From Propionibacteriaceae bacterium (lineage in GTDB: Bacteria; Actinomycetota; Actinomycetes; Propionibacteriales; Propionibacteriaceae): a stretch of DNA of 37,515 nt. The translations under genes and the position numbers were made by a program. This document shows positions 29,657 through 37,515 of this stretch, piece by piece; the first letter of the stretch is position 1; every line of letters begins with the position of its first letter. The notes under the pieces are model-generated. The model worked only from the letters and a program-made list of their open reading frames with translations. It was not told the origin of the DNA and did no database searches. Location: contig JAUNSA010000001.1 of the NCBI GenBank assembly GCA_030539405.1, forward strand, positions 1 to 37,515. The letters run 5' to 3'.

Positions 29657-30787
29657 GTGACAGGCAACGAAACCGTGTACCGCATCGGCGGCATTCCTGA
29701 TCCGGGCTTTTCCGGGACGTGGATCGACGTGGGCCCCACGCATCCCACAAGCGCCGGACTCCTGGATGTTCACGTCATCGAGTCCGACGGGCGAATCCGG
29801 AATATCGACCCCCGCCCGGGCGCCCTGCACCGCGGTGTGGAGATGATCCTCACCGCCCGCGATTACCGCCAGGCACTCAGCCTCGCCAATCGGCACGACT
29901 GGCAGGCCCCGTTCTTCGGGGAATGGACGCTGGCCCGGCTCGTGGAGGACGCCCTGGGCATCGAGGTGCCCGCCCGCGCCCGCTGGATCCGTGCGGTGCT
30001 GGCCGAGCACAGCCGCGTCGCCTCCCACCTGGCGTACCTGTCCTTCATCGGACACGCGCTCGGTCGGCCCGACCTCGCGACCGACGGCGTCCGCGAACAG
30101 CTCCGCACCCGCCTGGCCGAGCTCACCGGCAATCGCCTGCACCCGATGGCCACCCGGCTCGGCGGCGTCGCGGCCGACATCACGCCGGCGTGGGCGGCGG
30201 CCGAACGCGAGACGCTGGCTGCGGCGTCCGCCCTCGCCCAAGAGGTGGGCAGCGCGCTGGACGGGGGCCTCGGCGCGGGCGTGGCGCCGGTCAGCGCCGC
30301 CCACGTGGACGCCTTCGGCCTGGCCGGGCCGGTGGCCCGGGCGTCCGGGGTGGACACCGACCTGCGCCGCGGCGAGGGCCCCCACGAGGAACCGTGGGCC
30401 GCCCACCACGACCTGCTGGACGTCGATGCTCCCCGCACGGGCGACGCCCACGCCCGATTCGTCCACCTGGCCGCCGAGGTCACCGCGTCCGCCGGTCTCG
30501 TCGACCGGCTGCTCGACGCGCTGCCCGAGGGGCCGCTGCAGGCCCACCTGCCCAAGATCGTGAAGCTGCCCGAAGGCGACTGGCTGGCCCGCGTCGAGGC
30601 TCCCCTGGGGCGCGCGGGCATGGTCGTGACGTCGCGAGGTGAGAAGACGCCCTGGCGGCTGCGGCTGAGGACGCCGTCGTTCGCGCTGGTCTCCAGTTGG
30701 GCGGCCGTGCTGCCCGGCACTGCGCTCGACGACCTCGCCACCGCCGTGGCCTCCCTGCCTTGGGTGGCCGGCGACCTCGACAAGTAG
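29657..30787 (+). CDS. Stand-alone NuoD-like (49-kDa complex I subunit / hydrogenase large subunit) homologue
   Basis: The 376-residue product aligns in outline with NuoD. GPTHPTSAGLLDVHVIESDG matches the NuoD N-terminal GPQHPSTHG strand; GALHRGVEMILTARDYRQAL matches GYLHRGIEK; GIEVPARARWIRAVLAEHSR matches its helix; and the C-terminus RLRTPSFALVSSWAAVLPGT matches RAPSF. No [NiFe] cysteine pairs are present, so it is not a hydrogenase. Positions near the quinone site differ from NuoD: HPSTHG has become HPTSAG and DRLDY has become NRHDW. No other nuo gene is nearby. Start GTG 29657 fits a leaderless mRNA after TACAAT. Its role is unknown. Confidence 0.75.
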   Translation: MTGNETVYRIGGIPDPGFSGTWIDVGPTHPTSAGLLDVHVIESDGRIRNIDPRPGALHRGVEMILTARDYRQALSLANRHDWQAPFFGEWTLARLVEDALGIEVPARARWIRAVLAEHSRVASHLAYLSFIGHALGRPDLATDGVREQLRTRLAELTGNRLHPMATRLGGVAADITPAWAAAERETLAAASALAQEVGSALDGGLGAGVAPVSAAHVDAFGLAGPVARASGVDTDLRRGEGPHEEPWAAHHDLLDVDAPRTGDAHARFVHLAAEVTASAGLVDRLLDALPEGPLQAHLPKIVKLPEGDWLARVEAPLGRAGMVVTSRGEKTPWRLRLRTPSFALVSSWAAVLPGTALDDLATAVASLPWVAGDLDK

Positions 30788-30824
30788 GTCGACCAGTACC
30801 CCGACCAGGAGGGGCGAGACAGAC

Positions 30825-30855
30825 GAAAACCCCGGCCCAAACGGCCGGGGGTTTC
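30825..30855. terminator. Bidirectional terminator after the NuoD-like gene
   Basis: AAAACCCCGGCC (30826-30837) pairs with GGCCGGGGGTTT (30843-30854) around a 5-nt loop, with one unpaired G. The A-run on one side and T-run on the other allow termination in both directions, between the NuoD-like gene and the convergent coiled-coil gene. Confidence 0.82.
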
Positions 30856-30865
30856 GTGTCAAAGA

Positions 30866-31516
30866 TCAGTTCGCGTGGCGCGCCTGCACCTCGGCGACGA
30901 ACGGCTGGGCGAGGCGCTGCAGGTCGAGGTCGACGACGGTCGGGGCCTCGAGCGCGCCCCACTCGGCGTCGCCCTCGGTCAGCCGGCGACGCGGCAGGGT
31001 GAGCACCTCGGCGGCGTCGTCGACGGTGCGCGCGGCGTCCAGGTCGGCACGCAGGGTGCGGTTCTCCGAGCGCAGGGCCTCGTTGTCGCCGCGCAGGCGC
31101 GAGGCCTGGGCGGTGGCCTCGCCGAGGGCGACCTTGACGTCGACCAGCTCGGTGCGGGTGGCGTCCAGCTCGGTGCGCGCCTCGCCGAGCGCGCCCGCGA
31201 TGGCCTGCACCCGGGCGTCCATGGTGGTGAGCACGGCGCGCTGGGAGGCGTGCAGCTCCTGGGTGCGCGTCCGCTCGGCGGCGCGGTCGGCGGCCGCCTC
31301 GTCCATCGCGCGCTCGCGCCAGTCGCGGAACTCCACCAGGGCGGCCCACGTGGCCAGGAAGCCGGCGACGAGCGCGACGACCACGGCCACCCAGTCGAGG
31401 AACGGGACCCATTGGTTGGCGACCATCAGGCCCAGGGAGAGGACGGTACCTCCGAGGAGGCAGGCCACCATCAGGATGCGGCGGCGGGTGCGCGGTGCGG
31501 AGGCAGTGGTACTCAC
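30866..31516 (-). CDS. Membrane-anchored coiled-coil protein, unknown function
   Basis: The 216-residue product has a short basic N-terminus, two membrane helices (about 14-34 and 38-60) forming a hairpin, and then a long charged helix (about 62-165) with heptad-like spacing, rich in Ala, Arg and Glu (ALGEARTELDATRTELVDVK region). The C-terminal 50 residues are acidic and probably folded separately. Both ends are predicted cytoplasmic. No family was recognised. GTG 31516 is chosen because it precedes the basic start. It lies at the end of the ftsH-fol gene series, 23 nt after the DUF3180 stop, and may share its transcript. Confidence 0.75.
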   Translation of the reverse strand: MSTTASAPRTRRRILMVACLLGGTVLSLGLMVANQWVPFLDWVAVVVALVAGFLATWAALVEFRDWRERAMDEAAADRAAERTRTQELHASQRAVLTTMDARVQAIAGALGEARTELDATRTELVDVKVALGEATAQASRLRGDNEALRSENRTLRADLDAARTVDDAAEVLTLPRRRLTEGDAEWGALEAPTVVDLDLQRLAQPFVAEVQARHAN

Positions 31517-31539
31517 GACCTCAGGCTAGGCCACCGGCG

Positions 31540-32049
31540 TCACGCGGCGGGGTTGCCATGCCGGGTGTCGGGCGAATCGACGTCCGGATCCTCGGGATCA
31601 TCGGGCAGCCGGCAGGACGCCTCCAGCACGTGCCCTGCCCACACCCACGCCGCGCACAGCACGACGGCCGCGCCGCCGTGCGCCACCCGCTCGACGGCCA
31701 GCGGCGCGGGCAGCCCGCCCAGCGACAGGCCGAGCAGGGCCGCATAGGCGCCCCCGAGCAGGGCGCCCCCGATCTGGGAGGTCTTGCCGAGCAGCAAGCG
31801 CGTGACCGCCTGCTGCGGATCCAGGGAGCCGGGGTCACGCATCAGCGTGCGGCGCGTCTGGCGCGCCAGCCAGCCCATCCCGACGGCGAGGAGCAGGACG
31901 GACGCCCACGACACGGCCCCGGGCACCGGGAGCGTCCCGCCCTGGCCCTGCCACCACACCAGCACCAGCCCGACGAACACCAGCGCCCCGAGTGCCGCCC
32001 CGAGGACGTGGCCACCCCGGGTGGGCCGGATCGTCGGTCCGTCGGTCAC
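31540..32049 (-). CDS. DUF3180 membrane protein
   Basis: A 169-residue protein with four hydrophobic segments (about 14-34, 44-62, 90-110 and 122-143), with a basic cytoplasmic loop RQTRRTLMRDPGSLDPQQAV in the middle and an acidic tail. This pattern and its place after folK match the actinobacterial DUF3180 family. The function is unknown; co-location with folate genes is conserved. GTG 32049 overlaps the folK stop (GTGA). Confidence 0.85.
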   Translation of the reverse strand: MTDGPTIRPTRGGHVLGAALGALVFVGLVLVWWQGQGGTLPVPGAVSWASVLLLAVGMGWLARQTRRTLMRDPGSLDPQQAVTRLLLGKTSQIGGALLGGAYAALLGLSLGGLPAPLAVERVAHGGAAVVLCAAWVWAGHVLEASCRLPDDPEDPDVDSPDTRHGNPAA

Positions 32050-32597
32050 GGCAGGTGGATCGCCAGGTCCTCGACGCGCTCCACGCCCGAGGCGTCCAGG
32101 TCGGCCAGCAGGTCGGCGACCGGGCCGTGGCCGGGCAGCTCGGCGTTCGGGTCGGCCTCCAGCCAGGGGACGAGCACGAACGCACGCTCGTGCGCGCGCG
32201 CGTGCGGGAGGGTGAGGTGCTCGTCCTCGCGGTGCCGATCACCCAGGCGGATCAGGTCGATGTCGATGGTGCGCGGCCCCCAGTGCTCGCCGCGCTCGCG
32301 GCCCAGGTAGGTCTCGATGGCCTGCATGCGCTCCAGCAGGATGTCCGAGGTCATCATGGTCTCGGCGAGCAGCACGATGTTGTAGAAGTCGGGCTGGTCG
32401 GTCTTGCCGACCGGCGCGGTGCGGTACACCGAGGACACGTCGGTGACCACGACGTCGGGGGTCGACGCGATCGCATCGACGGCCTTCTGCAGCGTCTCGG
32501 GCACATCGCCCAGGTTGCCGCCCAGGGAGAAGACGACCCGACGCAGCGGCACCATGCCACTGAGGGTGTCCAGGTCGAGTTCGACGGGATAGCTCAC
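32046..32597 (-). CDS. folK: 6-hydroxymethyl-7,8-dihydropterin pyrophosphokinase FolK
   Basis: Transfers pyrophosphate from ATP to 6-hydroxymethyl-dihydropterin in folate synthesis. From GTG 32597 it has 183 residues. Key motifs are VVFSLGGNLGDVPETLQKAV, VSSVYRTAPVGKTDQPDFYN and the HPPK signature WGPRTIDIDLIRLGD with its metal-binding aspartates, then LTLPHARAHERAFVL. GTG 32597 has AGGAGG 5 nt upstream and overlaps the folB stop; the frame to 32615 would include the ribosome site and is rejected. Confidence 0.95.
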   Translation of the reverse strand: MSYPVELDLDTLSGMVPLRRVVFSLGGNLGDVPETLQKAVDAIASTPDVVVTDVSSVYRTAPVGKTDQPDFYNIVLLAETMMTSDILLERMQAIETYLGRERGEHWGPRTIDIDLIRLGDRHREDEHLTLPHARAHERAFVLVPWLEADPNAELPGHGPVADLLADLDASGVERVEDLAIHLP

Positions 32598-32962
32598 GAT
32601 TTCCTCCTCGTGCACGTCACGGACACGTCCCCGAAGGGGACCGCGATCGGTGCGTTCGGCTTGTGGACGGTGACGGTCACCCGCTCGACGAGCGGGTCGG
32701 CCAGACAGGTCTCGGCGAGCCGCCCGGCCAGGGTCTCGATCAGGTCGACCGGGTCGCGCTCGACGTCCGCCACGAGGGCGTCCGCCAGCCCACCGTAGTC
32801 CACGGTGGTCGTCAGGTCATCCGCCAGGCTCGGACGCCGGACCTCCAGGTCGGCGTCCACCACGAACACCTGCCCCTCACGACGCTCGAAGGCGAAGACG
32901 CCGTGGAAGCCGGTGGCGCGCACGCCGCGCAGCCGGATGGTCACGAGATGGTCGTCGTTCAT
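32594..32962 (-). CDS. folB: Dihydroneopterin aldolase FolB
   Basis: Converts dihydroneopterin to 6-hydroxymethyl-dihydropterin and glycolaldehyde. The 122-residue protein has TIRLRGVRATGFHGVFAFER with the conserved Glu of the HGVxxxER region, then DLTTTVDYGGLADALVADVE, LIETLAGRLAETCL and VTVHKPNAPI with the catalytic lysine. ATG 32962 overlaps the folP stop (ATGA), with GGAGGAG upstream. Confidence 0.95.
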   Translation of the reverse strand: MNDDHLVTIRLRGVRATGFHGVFAFERREGQVFVVDADLEVRRPSLADDLTTTVDYGGLADALVADVERDPVDLIETLAGRLAETCLADPLVERVTVTVHKPNAPIAVPFGDVSVTCTRRKS

Positions 32963-33777
32963 CGCTCCTCCGATCGGCCGGCCAGCGTCGTGGCCGCGGC
33001 GATCGCGTCCACGCTGGCCCGGACGTCATGGACCCGCACGCCCCACACCCCGCGGGCCGCGAACGCACCCGACAGCCAGGCCGTGGCGGTGTCCCGCTCG
33101 TGCGGGGGCCGCGGGGCGTCGGCCGTGCCGAGCAGCGTGCCGAGGAAGCGCTTGCGGCTCACCGCGAGCAGCAGGGGGAAGCCGAGGGCGTCCAGGGCGT
33201 CCCAGTGCTGCAGGATCGCCCAGTTGTGGGCGGCCGTCTTGGCGAAGCCGATGCCCGGGTCCAGGACGAGCTTGTCGGGCGCGATCCCGGCGGCCAGGGC
33301 GGCGTCCCGGCAGGCGGCGAGCTCGCGGGCCACCTCGGCGACGACGTCGTCGTAGACGGCGTTCGCGCCCATCTCGCGGGCGTGTCCGCGCCAGTGCATG
33401 GTGATGTAGGAGCCGCCGCGTCGCGCGACCGTGGTGAGCATGCCCGGGTCTGCCAGGCCGCCGGAGACGTCGTTGATCCAGGTGGCCCCGACCTCGAGCA
33501 CCGCGGCGGCGACGCTGGCGCGGGTGGTGTCGACCGAGACCTGGACGCCGGCGTCCACCAGCGCGCGCACCACCGGGACCACGCGGGCCGCCTCGGTGGC
33601 TTCGTCGACCCGGTCCGAGTCGGGGCGGGTGGATTCGCCGCCCACGTCGATGATCGCGGCGCCCTCGGCGACCATGGCGAGGCCGTGCGCGATGGCCGCC
33701 TCGGTGTCGACCCAGCGGCCACCGTCGGAGAACGAGTCGGGCGTCACGTTGAGGATGCCCAGCACCTGCGTGCCCAT
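32959..33777 (-). CDS. folP: Dihydropteroate synthase FolP
   Basis: Joins p-aminobenzoate to hydroxymethyl-dihydropterin pyrophosphate; the target of sulfonamides. The 272-residue TIM barrel starts MGTQVLGILNVTPDSFSDGG. Other motifs are IIDVGGESTRPDSDRV, TWINDVSGGLADPGM, YITMHWRGH and LVLDPGIGFAKTAAHNWAIL, with KRFLGTLLG and DTATAW at the end. An internal GGACGCCGGCGTCC palindrome lies in the coding region near 33545. The ATG lies 6 nt after the folE stop. Confidence 0.95.
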   Translation of the reverse strand: MGTQVLGILNVTPDSFSDGGRWVDTEAAIAHGLAMVAEGAAIIDVGGESTRPDSDRVDEATEAARVVPVVRALVDAGVQVSVDTTRASVAAAVLEVGATWINDVSGGLADPGMLTTVARRGGSYITMHWRGHAREMGANAVYDDVVAEVARELAACRDAALAAGIAPDKLVLDPGIGFAKTAAHNWAILQHWDALDALGFPLLLAVSRKRFLGTLLGTADAPRPPHERDTATAWLSGAFAARGVWGVRVHDVRASVDAIAAATTLAGRSEER

Positions 33778-33783
33778 GGCGCC

Positions 33784-34347
33784 TCAGCCGATGATGAGGC
33801 TCATGGCCTCGGCGCGCGTGGCGGCATTGCGGAGGGCCCCGCGCACCGCCGAGGTGACCGTCCTGCTGCCGGGCTTGCGGACGCCGCGCATCGTCATGCA
33901 CTGGTGCTCGGCCTCCACCACGACCATGACCCCCTGCGGGGCCAGGTGCGCGACGAGGGCGTCCGCGATCTGGCCGGTCAGCCGCTCCTGGACCTGGGGA
34001 CGCCGAGCGAACACGTCGACGAGCCGGGCCAGCTTGGACAGGCCCGTGATCTTGCCCTCGCGGCTCGGGATGTAGGCCACGTGCGCGACGCCGTGGAACG
34101 GGAGCAGGTGGTGCTCACACGTCGACCACAGCTCGATGTCCTTCACGAGCACCATCTCCTCGTGCTCGATGTCGAACACCGTGCCGAGCACGTCGGCGGC
34201 GTCCTGGTCGAGGCCGGCGAACATCTCCACGTACGCGCGGGCGACCCGCGCGGGGGTGTCCTTCAACCCGTCGCGGTCGGGATCCTCCCCCACGGCGAGC
34301 AGGAGCTCACGGACGGCGGCCGCGGCGCGTGCCTGGTCGACCGCCAT
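33784..34347 (-). CDS. folE: GTP cyclohydrolase I FolE
   Basis: First committed step of folate synthesis, GTP to dihydroneopterin triphosphate. The 187-residue protein has the zinc and catalytic motif [20 protein letters not shown] and the second ligand region [17 protein letters not shown], with [20 protein letters not shown] between them. ATG 34347 begins 1 nt after the ftsH stop, so translation is probably coupled. The longer upstream frame lies in ftsH and is not coding. Confidence 0.96.
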   Translation of the reverse strand: MAVDQARAAAAVRELLLAVGEDPDRDGLKDTPARVARAYVEMFAGLDQDAADVLGTVFDIEHEEMVLVKDIELWSTCEHHLLPFHGVAHVAYIPSREGKITGLSKLARLVDVFARRPQVQERLTGQIADALVAHLAPQGVMVVVEAEHQCMTMRGVRKPGSRTVTSAVRGALRNAATRAEAMSLIIG

Positions 34348-34348
34348 C

Positions 34349-36574
<2,226 letters not shown>

Positions 36575-36654
36575 ACGACTCCCTGTCGCGGCGATGTGGG
36601 TGGCTCCGCTGAGCGTACCGGAGGGTCACAAGAGACCACCCAGTGCGGATGTGG

Positions 36655-36689
36655 AAGTACTTGCAGGTTTGGAAAGTACTTGCTACGTT
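36655..36689 (+). promoter_or_regulatory. Promoter with two AAGTACTT operators ahead of the membrane protein/regulator operon
   Basis: The palindrome AAGTACTT occurs at 36655-36662 and 36674-36681, 19 bp apart, inside longer direct repeats (GGAAGTACTTGC and GGAAAGTACTTGC). A promoter overlaps them: TTGCAG (36661-36666), 17-bp spacer, TACGTT (36684-36689) with the extended TG at 36681-36682. One site covers the -35 edge and the other the spacer, as expected for repression. Confidence 0.7.
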
Positions 36690-36734
36690 TGGTTCATCGG
36701 GTCGCCCGGCCCCCCAGACCCCGAGGAGCACACC

Positions 36735-37172
36735 ATGGACGACACCAGCCCCAACCCCCAGCAGGCCCGCGACCTGCTCGACCAGGCCGACCGCCTGGGC
36801 GCCGCCTCCCGCGCCGGGGCCGGCTGGCCCCAGATCTCCCTGCTGCTGGGCCTGGGCGGCCTGTCCTCGATGCTCGCGGTCTCCTTGTACCTCGTGGTGC
36901 TCATCGAGCCGAGCCTGGTCTGGGTACCCATGGCCGTGTTCGGGGTGTGGCTCGCCATCCTGACCGCCACGGCCCTGACGTTCACGCGGGCCACCAAGGT
37001 CGGCTTCGGCGGTCGCTGGCGCACCGCGATGATGGCGTGGACGTTCGCCTGGCTGTTCACCGTCCTCGGCACCACCGTCTGGTGGCGGGGCGAGCTGTGG
37101 TTCGCCCTCGTCGCCGCAGGCCTGTTGACCGTGGTGACCACGCTCGGCGCCTGGCGGGAGGCCCGACGGTGA
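36735..37172 (+). CDS. Small membrane protein co-transcribed with a winged-helix regulator
   Basis: The 145-residue product starts MDDTSPNPQQARDLLDQADR, a polar N-terminal helix of about 35 residues. Four hydrophobic segments follow (about 36-55, 62-82, 98-116 and 120-138). The N-terminal polar part resembles that of small membrane proteins found beside PF13601-type regulators in actinobacteria. No enzymatic motif was seen. ATG 36735 has GAGGAG 5-6 nt upstream. The stop overlaps the GTG of the regulator gene. Confidence 0.78.
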   Translation: MDDTSPNPQQARDLLDQADRLGAASRAGAGWPQISLLLGLGGLSSMLAVSLYLVVLIEPSLVWVPMAVFGVWLAILTATALTFTRATKVGFGGRWRTAMMAWTFAWLFTVLGTTVWWRGELWFALVAAGLLTVVTTLGAWREARR

Positions 37173-37471
37173 CCGGCACCTCGCACCCCCGTCACCAGCT
37201 CAACGAGCACCTGACCCACCCGGTCCGGTTCTCGATGGTGGCCACCCTGGCCGCCACCGACGAGAGCGACTTCGCCACCGTCCGCGACCACCTGCAGGTG
37301 AGCGACTCGGTGCTGAGCCGGCAGGCGTCCGGGCTGGAGGAGGCGGGCATCGTCCGGATCAAGAAGGGGTACGTCGGCAAGCGTCCCCGCACCTGGCTGT
37401 CGCTCACACCCGCCGGTCGTGAACAGTGGGACGCCCACCTCACGGCACTGCGCACCATCGCCGGGGGCTGA
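37169..37471 (+). CDS. Winged-helix transcriptional regulator (HTH_34/MarR-like)
   Basis: A 100-residue protein starting TGTSHPRHQLNEHLTHPVRF after the initiator. The sequence continues SMVATLAATDESDFATVRDH, LQVSDSVLSRQASGLEEAGI (the recognition helix) and VRIKKGYVGKRPRTWLSLTP (the wing), which fits single-domain winged helices of PF13601. The GTG overlaps the stop of the membrane protein gene (GTGA). It probably binds the AAGTACTT sites at 36655-36681 and represses its own operon. The effector is unknown. Confidence 0.85.
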   Translation: MTGTSHPRHQLNEHLTHPVRFSMVATLAATDESDFATVRDHLQVSDSVLSRQASGLEEAGIVRIKKGYVGKRPRTWLSLTPAGREQWDAHLTALRTIAGG

Positions 37472-37515
37472 CCGGTCCTCGGCGGCCAAACCGCCGGTCC
37501 TCGGCGGGCAGACCG
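37472..37515. repeat. 22-bp tandem repeat at the window end
   Basis: Two units, 37472-37493 and 37494-37515, agree at 20 of 22 positions and start CCGGTCCTCGGCGG. Each junction can also form the small hairpin GGCGG-CCAAA-CCGCC. The array may continue beyond the window. Confidence 0.6.

Noticed and set aside
29657-30787. [NiFe] hydrogenase large subunit
   Set aside because: The paired CxxC motifs that bind nickel and iron are absent; the sequence follows NuoD instead.

Overview
The window is about 70% G+C and its protein families are actinobacterial. It encodes two mycothiol enzymes (MshD, mycothione reductase), the nucleoid protein Lsr2, the 33-residue ribosomal protein bS22, DUF2510 and DUF3180 proteins, and the gene order ftsH-folE-folP-folB-folK. 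Many genes start with GTG, often overlapping the previous stop codon (GTGA or ATGA), and several start about 6-7 nt after a TANNNT -10 element, which suggests leaderless mRNAs. A member of the Propionibacteriaceae or a related family is a reasonable guess, but nothing here fixes the genus. No rRNA, tRNA, CRISPR array or classical transposase gene was seen.

Layout. 1-4144: tail of a SNF2 helicase, mshD, then ppk overlapping a NUDIX/histidine-phosphatase (MutT1-type) gene. 4145-8423: pstSCAB phosphate transporter behind a PHO-box-like direct repeat. 8485-9698: a 1.2-kb cassette with one AbiEi-like/DUF559 nuclease gene between two 70-bp palindromes that are inverted copies of each other. 9725-12153: DUF2510 membrane protein and, convergent to it, mycothione reductase. 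12175-17015 (minus): a cytochrome c maturation operon, read as bS22, glutaredoxin-like protein, histidine phosphatase, TlpA/ResA, CcdA, ResB, CcsB. 17159-18085: glycosyltransferase. 18117-21638 (minus): asd and proC; a TIM-barrel isomerase-like protein and a CPBP protease. 21767-25796 (plus): glyoxalase-like protein, radA, disA, mutY. 25946-26419: small lipoprotein. 26488-29541 (minus): clpC and lsr2. 29657-30787: a stand-alone NuoD-like protein. 30866-36574 (minus): a coiled-coil membrane protein, then ftsH, folE, folP, folB, folK and DUF3180. 36735-37471: a membrane protein plus winged-helix regulator operon with a two-site operator.

The genes group into modules: phosphate uptake and polyphosphate (ppk, pst), mycothiol redox, cytochrome c assembly, genome integrity and c-di-AMP (radA, disA, mutY), proteolysis (clpC, ftsH) and folate synthesis. 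The least explained items are the palindrome-bounded nuclease cassette, which also holds an exact DnaA-box 9-mer, a heptamer GGCGTCC/GGACGCC present about 130 times on both strands and twice forming inverted pairs at gene ends, and the orphan NuoD homologue. All counts and alignments were done by eye.
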